A DNA stretch of 64,000 bases from NCBI RefSeq assembly GCF_014698995.1, contig NZ_JACWZZ010000003.1:62001-126000 (forward strand). The letters run 5' to 3'. The translations under genes and the position numbers were made by a program. Below are positions 51,449 through 60,463 of the stretch, in pieces (positions within the stretch are counted from its first letter, which is position 1; every line of letters begins with the position of its first letter). The DNA comes from Hymenobacter duratus. GTDB lineage: Bacteria; Bacteroidota; Bacteroidia; Cytophagales; Hymenobacteraceae. The notes below the pieces were generated by a model that was given only the letters and a program-made list of their open reading frames with translations, was not told the DNA's origin and ran no database searches.

Positions 51449-52642
51449 TTACTCCTGGGTTTCCGGGGCCGGAGTGCGGCGGCTGCCACGGTACAGCTCG
51501 TATTTCAGCAGGCGGCAATCAATCGGGCCGTTATATAACGGAATGCGGCGGGAGGTTTTCAGGCCCACGCGCTTGGCCGCTTCCAGATTGCCGGTGAAGA
51601 TGAAGGCGTCGTAGCCCTGAAAGTTGGTTTTGAGCGTGTCGCCGATGGTTTTGTAGAGGGCGTCCATTTCGGCTTCTTCACCGATACGCTCGCCGTAAGG
51701 CGGGTTCATGATGACGATGCCCGGCTCGCCTTTGGGGGCGGTGGCGTCTTTCACATCGCGCACGGCAAAGCGGATAAAGTCTTCGAGGCCAGCGGCCTCC
51801 ACGTTTTCGCGAGCCAACTCAATGAACTCCGGCGACAGGTCGGAGCCGTAGAGCAGGGCCTGGGGCTCGTCGAGGCGGGCCTGCTCGGCATCAAGACGCA
51901 CCGTTTCCCAGAGCGCCTTATCGAAATCGGGCCAGTTCTCGAACCCGAACTTGCCCTGGTGGTACAGGCCCGGCGCAATGCGCTGGGCAATGAGGGCCGC
52001 TTCGGTGAGCAGCGTGCCGGACCCGCACATGGGGTCTACCACCGTTTTTTTGCCGTCCCAGTCGGCGAGCAGCAGGATGCCGGCGGCCAGCGCCTCATTG
52101 AGCGGGGCCACGTTGGTTTGCTGGCGGTAGCCGCGCTTGTGCAACGACTCGCCCGAGGAATCGAGGCTGAGCACCACTTCGTTTTCGAGCATGTGCAGGT
52201 GCAGCCGGATATCGGGGTTTTTCACGTCGACGCTGGGGCGCTGACCGGTCCGCTCCCGAAACTGGTCCACGATGGCGTCTTTGGCGAGCTGCGCTACGAA
52301 CAGCGAGTGCTCGAAGGTGGAATTATTAACGACCGAAGTAATGGCAAACGTCTGATCGGGCTGGATGTAGTCCTGCCAGTTGATGCGGCCTACTTCGCGG
52401 TAGAGCGCCTTTTCGTTGGGAGCGTAGAAGCCGGCGAAGGGCCGCAGAATGCGCACGGCGGTGCGGCACCACAGGTTGGCCTCGTAGCACAGCTGCATGT
52501 CGCCGACAAACTCCACGGCCCGCTGGCCTATCTTCTCGATTTCGGCCCCCAACTGGTACAGCTCTTCGGCCAGAATTTCTTCGAGCCCGAACTGGGTGGT
52601 GGCAGTCATGTAGAACGGAGCGGAGCGGCGGGCCTGGGCCAT
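51449..52642 (-). CDS. THUMP-domain rRNA N2-guanosine methyltransferase (RlmL N-half type)
   Basis: A 397-residue SAM-dependent methyltransferase. An N-terminal ferredoxin-like and THUMP region is followed by RGYRQQTNVAPLNEALAAGILLLA, then the SAM motif DPMCGSGTLLTEAAL (about residues 195-209), GSDLSPEFIELARENVEAAGL, and the NPPYGER catalytic motif (about residue 298). The arrangement matches the first half of E. coli RlmL (m2G2445 of 23S rRNA) and B. subtilis YpsC, without the RlmK half. I use the ATG at 52642. It follows the perfect hairpin and diverges from the next gene. Confidence 0.85.
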   Translation of the reverse strand: MAQARRSAPFYMTATTQFGLEEILAEELYQLGAEIEKIGQRAVEFVGDMQLCYEANLWCRTAVRILRPFAGFYAPNEKALYREVGRINWQDYIQPDQTFAITSVVNNSTFEHSLFVAQLAKDAIVDQFRERTGQRPSVDVKNPDIRLHLHMLENEVVLSLDSSGESLHKRGYRQQTNVAPLNEALAAGILLLADWDGKKTVVDPMCGSGTLLTEAALIAQRIAPGLYHQGKFGFENWPDFDKALWETVRLDAEQARLDEPQALLYGSDLSPEFIELARENVEAAGLEDFIRFAVRDVKDATAPKGEPGIVIMNPPYGERIGEEAEMDALYKTIGDTLKTNFQGYDAFIFTGNLEAAKRVGLKTSRRIPLYNGPIDCRLLKYELYRGSRRTPAPETQE

Positions 52643-52710
52643 AAGCGGGGTGGTGCGTGAAGGTTGAAGGTGCAAAGGTCGGGAAAGTAATGGGCTTCGG
52701 CCGCACCGGC

Positions 52711-52718
52711 TCTATCTT
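52711..52718 (+). promoter_or_regulatory. -7-like box TATCTTTA
   Basis: TATCTTTA matches TAnnTTTG except for the last base, about 50 bases before the ATG at 52770. Confidence 0.35.
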
Positions 52719-52769
52719 TACCCGTAGCTAGCCCCACGGCTGGGCAGACTGGCAGACTCTAATTATTTT

Positions 52770-53321
52770 ATGAAACAACTGTTACGCCGAATCCGGCTGA
52801 TTGCGCCCTTTGCGCTGGAATTCCCGGTTGCTACAGACGAGTTTGTGCAGCGGCTGCAACCGCACGTGGCGCCGCCGCACCTGAATCCGTTTGGCCGGCT
52901 AGGCAGCATCTTCTCTCCTTTCGTTGCTCCCTACAGCGGTGTCGTGCGGCCCGACCTCATCCGGCTGAAGCCCCGCCCCGATGGCAACCAGTTCTATCTA
53001 CCCCATTTCGAAGGATTAGCTCTGCCAACCCAGGCAGGAACCCGGCTAGAAGGCGAGTTGAACGGAGCCTCTGGTAGATTCCTGTTTTTCGCCTTCTTCT
53101 ATGTTGTGGCCCTGCTGTTTTTTCTCGTAACGTTCATCACTCAAGACCAGCGCTTGCCCCTGGTCGGTGGGCTGATTTTGCTGGCTGCGGTTCTGTTATC
53201 AGGCTCTTTCTTCGTTGGCTGGCCTTACATCATGGCCCGCCGACGCATGCAGCGAGCCGCGTTTGAGCTGGAGCGAGACTTGTTTTATTTCATACAAAAG
53301 CCCCCCACCGAGGTACGCTGA
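52770..53321 (+). CDS. Orphan membrane protein
   Basis: A 183-residue protein with an N-terminal soluble region (KQLLRRIRLIAPFALEFPVATDEFVQRL) and two membrane helices at about residues 107-125 and 132-153 (FLFFAFFYVVALLFFLVTFI, LVGGLILLAAVLLSGSFFVGW), then a charged tail. I recognise no family. It is 34 bases before another orphan membrane protein gene on the same strand, so the two probably form a unit. Confidence 0.55.
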   Translation: MKQLLRRIRLIAPFALEFPVATDEFVQRLQPHVAPPHLNPFGRLGSIFSPFVAPYSGVVRPDLIRLKPRPDGNQFYLPHFEGLALPTQAGTRLEGELNGASGRFLFFAFFYVVALLFFLVTFITQDQRLPLVGGLILLAAVLLSGSFFVGWPYIMARRRMQRAAFELERDLFYFIQKPPTEVR

Positions 53322-53354
53322 GTCGTTCGCCAAACTTATCCCCACCCCGCTCAC

Positions 53355-54404
53355 ATGGCCCGCCACTCCTTTCTCTTCGACCCCAACAAAAACTCGCTGT
53401 TTTACCTGGCGCTGTTCGTAGCGCTGGCCCTGCTTGGACACACATCTTACAAGGCCCTCAACGGCGACTATTCCATCATTGGCAGCGTGGCCTCGTTTCT
53501 GGGGCTGTTTGTGGCGTTTCAGAGCTGGAAGGCGGCTGATGAGGCCTCGCGCAACTCCGACCAGGCCATGCAGCAGATGCACACGCTGGCCGCCGAAACC
53601 CGGGAACTGGCCGCCGAAACCCGCCAGCTGGTGGAAAGCTCCAACGCCGTGGAGCAGCAGATCAAGAGTGCCGTCGTGACTATCAGTGACGCCACGCGGG
53701 AGCTGTACAAAGGGTTTCAGCCGATTATGGTGCGCATGGCGGAGTTTCTGGAAGAGTCGGCCGGCAGCGAGTACCTGGCCATCATGACCGACTCGGCCGC
53801 CATCGGCACCTTCTACGCCCGCCACCACCGCCCCGAGCTCAACCAGCGCGAAATGCGCGCCCTCACCGACCGCATCCACGACCAACTGCTGGACCGCGCC
53901 CGCGACGCCCGCGAGTTCTACCTGGCCACCCTCGCCGCCGACGAAACGCCCGACTCTCTGCCGCCCACCGCCGATCAGCACGGCCGCCTGCACCACTTCG
54001 TGCAGGGCGTGTGGCAGCAGTTTCATCCCGAGGCTGACGATATTGCCCCGGAATACTGGCAGGAGCACCGCGACCAGCACCAGGCCACGCTGCGCCAGCT
54101 CGAAGACGCCTTCCAGACGCTCTCGGAGCATCCTGAGCAGCGCGCAGCTGGCCTGGGCATCCATCAACTGGTGCCCGTGCTTCCCCTGCAGCTGCTGATC
54201 CGCTTCGATGCCGAGGCTAAGGAGCCGTTCCGGGCGCTGGTGGTGTTTCTGGGCCAGTACAACCTGGATCGGGTGGCCGAGGCCCGGGCCCTGCAAACCA
54301 CCGACCCCGAGCTGGTGCGCACCTTCATCAGCATGTTTGAGAGCCTCACCAGCCTCGATGACCACCCCGGCTACCAGCAGCTACGCCGGCAGTTTCCGCT
54401 GTAA
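53355..54404 (+). CDS. Membrane-anchored coiled-coil protein, unknown
   Basis: A 349-residue protein. Residues 15-35 and 41-57 form membrane helices (LFYLALFVALALLGHTS, IIGSVASFLGLFVAFQSW); residues 58-120 form a coiled coil with repeated AAETRELAAETRQLVE heptads. The C-terminal 220 residues are soluble with an acidic, His-containing character (IGTFYARHHRPELNQREM, LPLQLLIRFDAEAKEPFRALVVFLGQ). I cannot assign it to a family. It might sense or signal at the membrane. It ends 88 bases before the aquaporin gene. Confidence 0.5.
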   Translation: MARHSFLFDPNKNSLFYLALFVALALLGHTSYKALNGDYSIIGSVASFLGLFVAFQSWKAADEASRNSDQAMQQMHTLAAETRELAAETRQLVESSNAVEQQIKSAVVTISDATRELYKGFQPIMVRMAEFLEESAGSEYLAIMTDSAAIGTFYARHHRPELNQREMRALTDRIHDQLLDRARDAREFYLATLAADETPDSLPPTADQHGRLHHFVQGVWQQFHPEADDIAPEYWQEHRDQHQATLRQLEDAFQTLSEHPEQRAAGLGIHQLVPVLPLQLLIRFDAEAKEPFRALVVFLGQYNLDRVAEARALQTTDPELVRTFISMFESLTSLDDHPGYQQLRRQFPL

Positions 54405-54492
54405 GCCGGAAATTCCGTTTGTTTGCGGCTGCAGTTTCAATCCGGCGCGCCCCGGCCGGCCGTATGCCTGGCTATCCTTATTTCCTCGATGT

Positions 54493-55182
54493 ATGCAGCG
54501 TTACGTTTCTGAGGTGCTGGGCACTTTTGCCATTGTATTCTGTGGCACCGGCGCTATTATCATCAATCAGGAGACTCAGGGAGCCATTACGCATGTGGGC
54601 GTGGCCATGACGTTCGGACTCATCGTGAGTGCCATGATTTACGCGCTGGGCAGTGTATCGGGGGCGCATTTCAACCCGGCTGTGACCATTGCTTTTACCG
54701 TGGCGGGCAAGTTCCCGGCCAGGCAGATTCTGCCTTACATTGTCAGCCAGCTACTTGGCGCCGTGCTGGCCAGTGCCGCGCTGCGCTATCTGTTTCCGGC
54801 CAACGAGCTGCTGGGGGCCACTTTGCCGGCCGGTACTGGGGCCCAATCGTTTATCCTGGAGTTTATCCTGACTTACTTCCTGATGCTCGTGATTCTGAAC
54901 GTGGCTTGCGGCTCCAAGGAGCAGGGCATGTTTGCGGGGCTGGCCATCGGGGCGGTGGTGCTGCTGGAAGCCATGTTTGCCGGCCCCATCTGCGGGGCTT
55001 CCATGAACCCGGCCCGCTCGTTTTCGCCGGCCGTGGTGTCGGGGCATCTGGAGCACCTGTGGCTATACTTGGTGGCGCCCACTATTGGGGCAGTGGCCGC
55101 CGTTTTCACCTGGAAGTTTCTGACCAAGCCCCAGGCAGTGGTGACGGCCACCGTGCCCGCCGAGTGCGAGGAGCCCGCCTAG
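54493..55182 (+). CDS. Aquaporin/MIP-family channel
   Basis: A 229-residue six-helix channel. The two half-helices carry GAHFNPAVT (about residues 57-65) and GASMNPARSFSPAV (about residues 174-187), the twin NPA motifs; Arg of the selectivity filter follows the second. Helix 1 has the family Glu (SEVLGTFAIVFCGTGAI). The pattern fits bacterial MIP channels near the AqpZ/NIP boundary; the choice between water and glycerol or other solutes cannot be read with confidence. The ATG at 54493 is the start closest to the first helix. Confidence 0.88.
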   Translation: MQRYVSEVLGTFAIVFCGTGAIIINQETQGAITHVGVAMTFGLIVSAMIYALGSVSGAHFNPAVTIAFTVAGKFPARQILPYIVSQLLGAVLASAALRYLFPANELLGATLPAGTGAQSFILEFILTYFLMLVILNVACGSKEQGMFAGLAIGAVVLLEAMFAGPICGASMNPARSFSPAVVSGHLEHLWLYLVAPTIGAVAAVFTWKFLTKPQAVVTATVPAECEEPA

Positions 55183-55260
55183 TCCCGCACGCCGCGCTGC
55201 GTCCAACTGCGCATTACCCGTTATCTTTAAGGCTTTCCGTTCCCCCTCATTCCGCCTTGC

Positions 55261-56664
55261 ATGGCTGTTCCGACTACCTCCTCTCCCACTGTTTCCAAGC
55301 TCGACACGGCCCACAATTATGCGCTGCCCATGGCGGCCATGACCTCGCTGTTCTTTCTGTTTGGGGCCGTCACCAACTTCAATGGGGTGCTAATGCCCTA
55401 CCTGAAGGACGTGTGCCAGCTCACGGATCTGCAGTCGTCGCTGGTGCCGTTTGCCTTCTTCATTGCCTATTTCCTGATGTCGCTGCCGGCTGGCTACGTG
55501 CTGAAACGCCTGGGCTACCAGCGCGGCATTGTGGTCGGGCTGCTGGTGATGGCAGCCGGCGCGCTGCTGTTTGTGCCGGCCGCTAACACCCGTGAATTCA
55601 GCTTGTTTCTGGCGGGCCTGGGCTTGCTGGGCGCGGGCATCACGCTGCTGCAGGTGGCCGCCAACCCCTACGTATCAGTGCTGGGACCCGCCAAAAGCGC
55701 GGCTAGCCGCGTGAGCGTGGTGGGCGTGGCCAACAACCTGGGCGGCACCCTCTCGCCGCTGGTGGGCGGCCTGATTTTGTTTGGCAGCACGGCCATGCTG
55801 AAAGAGCGGCTCGCCACTATGCCCGTTTCGCAGCGGCTGCTGGAAGAAGCAGCCCTCGTGAAAACCCCTTACCTGTGGCTGGCCGCCTTTCTGGCGGTGC
55901 TGGCCGGCGTGTTCTACCTGCTCCGTCTGCCCGATCTGGAAAGCATTCCGGCCGATGAAGAAGTATCGGCCACCGATACCTCGTTGCTGCAAGGCCGCAC
56001 CTCGGCGCTGCACTTTCGCCACTTGGTACTGGGCGTAGTAGCCATTTTCGTGTACGTGGGCGTGGAAGTCGGCCTGGGTGACTTTCTGATTCGCTACGGC
56101 GAGGCCCAGAACATCAGCCAGCTCAGCGGCTTTACGCAGGCCTTGGTACGGGGACTAAACGCGGCAACCAACTTCGGGCTGGTGCTTATTGGCCAGTCGC
56201 CGCTGCCCGTTGATACCACGTCGGGCTTCACCAAATCGGTGGGCGCGGTGCTGGTGGCTTCCTACTGGTTTGGCTCCATGATTGGGCGCATTATCGGCAT
56301 TCCGCTGCTGCGCCGCTACCCCGACCGGCCCATGCTGGTAGCGGTGTGCGCGGCGGGCGGGCTGGCTGTGCTAGCCTCGCTGGTGCTGCGCGGCGAAACG
56401 GCGCTGTGGCTGGTGGTGTTCTGCGGCCTCTGCAACTCCATTATGTGGCCCGTTATTTTTCCGCTGGCCATCAAAGGCCTCGGCCCCTTCACCAAGCAGG
56501 GCTCTTCCTACCTGATTATGGCCATTGTGGGCGGCGCCGTGATACCGCTACTCATGGGCTGGATTGCTACCAATGGCGGGGGGCTGCGCGTGGCGTTTGT
56601 GCTGCCGGTGCTCTGCTACGCCTACCTGCTCTACTACGCCGTGAGCGGCTACCGCGTGCGGTAA
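55261..56664 (+). CDS. FucP-family sugar:proton symporter (MFS)
   Basis: A 467-residue, 12-helix MFS protein. The first helix and loop (TSLFFLFGAVTNFNGVLMPYLKDV) and the central AANPYVSVLGPAKSAASRVSVVGVANNLGG match the FucP/GluP group of symporters that take up L-fucose, glucose or galactose. Sequence between helices 6 and 7 (TDTSLLQGRTSALHFRHLVLG) and a C-terminal FPLAIKGLGPFTKQGSSYLIMAIVGGAVIPLLMG, diagnostic for the group, are present. The sugar carried is not fixed. A terminator follows; MurB begins 125 bases downstream. Confidence 0.87.
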   Translation: MAVPTTSSPTVSKLDTAHNYALPMAAMTSLFFLFGAVTNFNGVLMPYLKDVCQLTDLQSSLVPFAFFIAYFLMSLPAGYVLKRLGYQRGIVVGLLVMAAGALLFVPAANTREFSLFLAGLGLLGAGITLLQVAANPYVSVLGPAKSAASRVSVVGVANNLGGTLSPLVGGLILFGSTAMLKERLATMPVSQRLLEEAALVKTPYLWLAAFLAVLAGVFYLLRLPDLESIPADEEVSATDTSLLQGRTSALHFRHLVLGVVAIFVYVGVEVGLGDFLIRYGEAQNISQLSGFTQALVRGLNAATNFGLVLIGQSPLPVDTTSGFTKSVGAVLVASYWFGSMIGRIIGIPLLRRYPDRPMLVAVCAAGGLAVLASLVLRGETALWLVVFCGLCNSIMWPVIFPLAIKGLGPFTKQGSSYLIMAIVGGAVIPLLMGWIATNGGGLRVAFVLPVLCYAYLLYYAVSGYRVR

Positions 56665-56687
56665 GCCTTCATTTCTCTCCGACTTCC

Positions 56688-56732
56688 CACGCCGCCCCGG
56701 CCTGCCCTTGCTGGCAGCGCCGGGGTGGTGTG
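56688..56732 (+). terminator. Hairpin terminator after the sugar symporter
   Basis: Arms CACGCCGCCCCGGC and GCCGGGGTGGTGTG pair with two G-U-type mismatches around a 17-base loop and are followed by TTTT. Confidence 0.7.
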
Positions 56733-56754
56733 TTTTACAGAGCCGCGGGCAGCT

Positions 56755-56762
56755 TACCTTTG
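56755..56762 (+). promoter_or_regulatory. Bacteroidota -7 box TACCTTTG before murB
   Basis: Exact TAnnTTTG match, 27 bases before the ATG at 56790, just after the preceding terminator. It gives murB its own promoter with a short leader. Confidence 0.6.
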
Positions 56763-56789
56763 CCGGGCAACTTTCTTACCGCTCCTGCT

Positions 56790-57818
56790 ATGGCTTCGGC
56801 TCCCGTTCTCGAACACGACGTTTCACTTCGCCCCTACAACACTTTCGGCCTGGAGGTGAAGGCCCGTCTGTTTGCCCGTTTCAGTTCTGTGGATGAGCTG
56901 CGGGCGCTGCTGGCATTGCCAGAAGTGCAACAAAGCGAGAAACTCGTGCTGGGCGGCGGCTCCAACCTGCTCTTCACCCAGGATTTTGGCGGCGTAGTGC
57001 TCAAGAATGAAATCCGGGGCCTCGAAATCATCAGCCAGGACGATGCTTCGGCGCTGGTGCGGGCCGGCGCCGGCGAGAGCTGGCACGGACTGGTGCAATA
57101 TTCCCTCGACCAAGAGCTGAGCGGCATCGAGAACCTTTCGCTGATTCCGGGTACGGTGGGCGCGGCCCCGCTGCAGAACATCGGGGCGTATGGTTCGGAA
57201 TTGAAGGACACGTTTGAGCAGCTCGAAGCACTGGAAACGGCCACCGGCGAGCTACGCACCTTTTCGGCGGCGGAGTGCGGCTTCGGCTACCGCGAGAGTG
57301 TGTTCAAGGGGCCGCTCAAAAACCAGTTCATCGTGACCGGGGTGCTGCTGCGCCTGCACCGCGAGGCGCGCACCAACGTGCGCTACGGCGACATCCAGAC
57401 CACGCTGCAGGACATGGGCGTGGCCGGCGAGCCCACCCCGCGCGACGTGAGCGAGGCCGTGAGCAGCATCCGGCGCAGCAAGCTCCCCGACCCGGCCCAG
57501 ATTGGAAACGCCGGCTCGTTTTTCAAGAACCCGGAAATCTCGCAGGCCCGCTTCGACGAGTTGAAAAGCCAGAACCCGGCCCTACCCGGCTACCCGGTGC
57601 CCGGCGGCGTGAAGGTGCCCGCCGCGTGGCTGATTGAGCAGTGCGGCTGGAAAGGCCTGCGCCGCGGCCCCCACGGCGTGCACGACCGGCAGGCGCTGGT
57701 GCTCGTCAACCACGGCGGCGCCCAGGGCCAGGACATCCGCGACCTGGCCTACGAAATCATTGCGTCAGTGCGCGAGAAGTTCGGCATCGAGCTGCATCCC
57801 GAGGTGAATATTATGTAG
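56790..57818 (+). CDS. murB: UDP-N-acetylenolpyruvoylglucosamine reductase MurB, type I
   Basis: A 342-residue FAD enzyme that reduces UDP-GlcNAc-enolpyruvate to UDP-MurNAc with NADPH, the second committed step of peptidoglycan synthesis. It starts with LRPYNTFGLEVKAR, followed by LGGGSNLLF (FAD), GIENLSLIPGTVGAAPLQNIGAYG, the GYRESVFK segment, NAGSFFKNP with the catalytic Ser, and the tail HPEVNIM with the catalytic Glu. Presence of the third domain loop (about residues 200-230) marks the E. coli type I. It is a single gene with its own -7 box; no other mur genes are near. Confidence 0.93.
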   Translation: MASAPVLEHDVSLRPYNTFGLEVKARLFARFSSVDELRALLALPEVQQSEKLVLGGGSNLLFTQDFGGVVLKNEIRGLEIISQDDASALVRAGAGESWHGLVQYSLDQELSGIENLSLIPGTVGAAPLQNIGAYGSELKDTFEQLEALETATGELRTFSAAECGFGYRESVFKGPLKNQFIVTGVLLRLHREARTNVRYGDIQTTLQDMGVAGEPTPRDVSEAVSSIRRSKLPDPAQIGNAGSFFKNPEISQARFDELKSQNPALPGYPVPGGVKVPAAWLIEQCGWKGLRRGPHGVHDRQALVLVNHGGAQGQDIRDLAYEIIASVREKFGIELHPEVNIM

Positions 57819-57953
57819 ACCGCAGGGCGCATCTTCATCCAAATTTTATAATACACAGTTCATCTTGCCGCTGGCTGCATTCTGCCCAAAATCCAGGATA
57901 TTTGTGGTCTGTTTCAGCCTGAACTACAGTCATTTCCCACTCTCACTTCTTCT

Positions 57954-60272
57954 ATGAAGAACTTTACTCTTCTGGCTTTGCTCTGTAGCATGGCCGCATT
58001 CCGGCCCGCGCAGGCCCAAACGGCCGTTACGATTGCCGCGGCCCGTGCGCAGGCGCCGGCCTTCAACACGTCCGGCGCCACTGTCACGGTGCGCGGCATC
58101 GTTACGAACGGCCCCGAACTGGGCGCCATCCGCTACATGCAGGATGGCACGGCGGGCATCGGGGTCTACTCCACCACTTTCACTACCAGCATCGTCCCCG
58201 GCGACTCCATCATCGTGACCGGCACGCTCAAGGACTTCCGCGGTTTGCTGGAGCTGGACCCCGTCACGTCGCTGACGGTACTGGCCGGCAACCGGCCGCT
58301 ACCTACGCCCGTGGCTTTCCCGGCCGGGGGGTTCACGGCCGCCTACGCGGAGCAGTATGAAGGCCAGCTGGTACGCCTGAACGGCGCTACGTCCATCACC
58401 ACCAGCACCGGCGCGCCTGTCACCTCGTTCAGCAGCACCACGTTCCGCATCAACAACAATGCAGCAACGGTGCTTTATGTAAATGCAGCCTCTACTGGCC
58501 CCTACGGCCTGGTGGGTAAGCCTTCCCCTACCGGCACTTTTGATGCCGTGGGCATCATGAGCCAGTTCACGACTACTGCCCCCGGCCCTACCGGCCCCGG
58601 CTATCAATTGCTGCCGCGCCTCTACGAAGATTTTCAGCAGGGCAACACGCCCAACGTAGTCAATACGCCCTTCCCGACCAACATCACCACATCGGGCTTC
58701 ACGGTAAACTTCACGACGCAGAACGCCGGCAACACCAAGCTGGAGTACGCCACTTCGGCTACCGGTCCATTCACGCCTGTTACCAGCGCCGCCAGCACCA
58801 CCACGCACAGCCTGGCCATTTCGGGCCTGATGCCGGCTACGGTATACTACGTGAAAGCCAGCAGCACCAACGCTACAGGCCTCTCCGAGTCGCGGGTGGT
58901 GCCCATGATTACGGCCTCGCTTTCATCTGGCAAGATGCGGACTTACTTCACCAACCCGGTGAACAACACCTATGCCCTGCCCGGCAACAACGCCCTGTTC
59001 CTGCCCAGCGGCGCCGTAGCCGACACACTGGCCCGCTACATCGGCCGCGCCACCACCACCCTCGACATTGCCATCTACAACTGGAACAGCCCCACGATTC
59101 TGGCCGCGGTGAATGCCGCCCAGGCCCGCGGCGTGCGGGTGCGCGTGATTTACGAGGATGACAACGCCAACCTCAGCGTACCAGGCCTGAACGCCGCCAT
59201 TGCCAAAACGGGCCGCACCCAGACCGGCAGCGGCACCATCCAGGGCATCATGCACAACAAATTCGTCATCATTGATGCTGAAGACACTAACCCCAATGTG
59301 CCGTGGGTATGGACCGGCTCCACGAACTGGACCGGCGCGCAGCTTTCCACAGACCGCAACAACGTCATCGTAATTCAGGACCAGGCGCTGGCCCGCGTCT
59401 ATAAGATGGAGTTTGAGGAAATGTGGGGCGGCAGCGGCACTACCACCGGGGCCGTGAAGTTCGGCTCGCGCAAAACCGACAACACGCCGCACTACCTCAA
59501 CATTGGGGGCAAGCTGGTGGAGTCGTGGTTCTCGCCGACGGATAACGTGAACGGCCGCCTCATCGATGCCATCCGCACCGCCGACAACGACCTGCACATT
59601 GCCACCATGCTCAACACGCAGACCGACATCGGGCGCGCTATCCGCGACCAGGTGCTACTGCGCAACATTGCGGCCTGCTCCGAAATGCTCAACAACGACA
59701 CCAGCTCTACCAATGCCGGTAGCGTATTCCGCCTCGTGCGGCAGGCCATGGGCACCCGCGCCATGGTGAAAAATACGCCCGGTATCATGCATCACAAATA
59801 CGCCATCATCGACGCCGGCGCGTCGCAGTCCGACCCGCAGGTGTTTGTGGGCTCGCACAACTGGAGCCTCTCGGCCAACACCGAGAATGACGAAAACACG
59901 CTCATCGTGCACGATGCCCGCATCACCAACCAGTACTACCAGGAATTTGCGGCGCGCATTGCCGAGCAGAACCGCGGCGTAGCCGTCTGCAACCTCACCC
60001 TGTCGAACAAAGCCGCCACCGTGCAGCAAAGCAGCGTGCAGATATATCCGAACCCCACGCACGGCCAGTTCTCGCTGCGTCTGGAAGCCAGCAAGGCCCG
60101 CACCGCCACCATCACGCTGCGCGACGTAACCGGCCGCGTGGTGCTCCAGCAGACCCGCGCCCTCAACGGCCAGGACGTCGCCATCGACGGCTCGCAGCTG
60201 AAAGCCGGCCTCTACCTAGTACAGATTGTGACGCCGGAAGCCACGCAGGTTAGCCGCGTGGTAGTAGAGTAA
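57954..60272 (+). CDS. Secreted phospholipase D-like protein with T9SS tail
   Basis: A 772-residue secreted protein. The signal peptide ends near AQAQT. An OB-fold-like region (VRGIVTNGPELGAIRYMQDG, about residues 45-170) is followed by a fibronectin III-like domain (TSGFTVNFTTQNAGNTKLEY, about residues 240-320) and two PLD catalytic motifs: HNKFVIIDAED with STNW (about residues 432-465) and HHKYAIIDAGAS with SHNWS (about residues 612-645). The last 80 residues are a T9SS type A sorting domain (IYPNPTHGQFSL, LKAGLYLVQIV). The PLD pair would form one active site cutting phosphodiesters, perhaps a nuclease or phospholipase. It is a single gene with a terminator. Confidence 0.88.
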   Translation: MKNFTLLALLCSMAAFRPAQAQTAVTIAAARAQAPAFNTSGATVTVRGIVTNGPELGAIRYMQDGTAGIGVYSTTFTTSIVPGDSIIVTGTLKDFRGLLELDPVTSLTVLAGNRPLPTPVAFPAGGFTAAYAEQYEGQLVRLNGATSITTSTGAPVTSFSSTTFRINNNAATVLYVNAASTGPYGLVGKPSPTGTFDAVGIMSQFTTTAPGPTGPGYQLLPRLYEDFQQGNTPNVVNTPFPTNITTSGFTVNFTTQNAGNTKLEYATSATGPFTPVTSAASTTTHSLAISGLMPATVYYVKASSTNATGLSESRVVPMITASLSSGKMRTYFTNPVNNTYALPGNNALFLPSGAVADTLARYIGRATTTLDIAIYNWNSPTILAAVNAAQARGVRVRVIYEDDNANLSVPGLNAAIAKTGRTQTGSGTIQGIMHNKFVIIDAEDTNPNVPWVWTGSTNWTGAQLSTDRNNVIVIQDQALARVYKMEFEEMWGGSGTTTGAVKFGSRKTDNTPHYLNIGGKLVESWFSPTDNVNGRLIDAIRTADNDLHIATMLNTQTDIGRAIRDQVLLRNIAACSEMLNNDTSSTNAGSVFRLVRQAMGTRAMVKNTPGIMHHKYAIIDAGASQSDPQVFVGSHNWSLSANTENDENTLIVHDARITNQYYQEFAARIAEQNRGVAVCNLTLSNKAATVQQSSVQIYPNPTHGQFSLRLEASKARTATITLRDVTGRVVLQQTRALNGQDVAIDGSQLKAGLYLVQIVTPEATQVSRVVVE

Positions 60273-60293
60273 CCAGATAGAAATACCCCAACA

Positions 60294-60325
60294 AAAAGGC
60301 CGCTCCTAATCGGGAGCGGCCTTTT
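60294..60325 (+). terminator. Rho-independent terminator
   Basis: Arms AAAAAGGCCGCTCC and GGAGCGGCCTTTT around a short loop, 21 bases after the PLD-like gene stop. Confidence 0.85.
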
Positions 60326-60340
60326 CTGTTTCAGGCCGAC

Positions 60341-60444
60341 GACAAGACGCGTAGTCGCGTCTTGTCATTGAACGGCCAGCTCTGCGCCATCCGGGCAGAT
60401 AGGATAAACAACATCAGCAACGCCGAGACGCGAATACGCGTCTC
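60341..60444. repeat. Two short palindromes sharing GACGCG/CGCGTC
   Basis: Arms GACAAGACGCG with complement (60341-60366, loop of four bases) and GAGACGCG with complement (60425-60444, loop of four bases) share the inner GACGCG...CGCGTC core. They lie between the PLD-like gene terminator and the convergent RlmF gene end and look like copies of one small repeat family. Confidence 0.65.
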
Positions 60445-60463
60445 TACATCAGCCTTAACCGCC

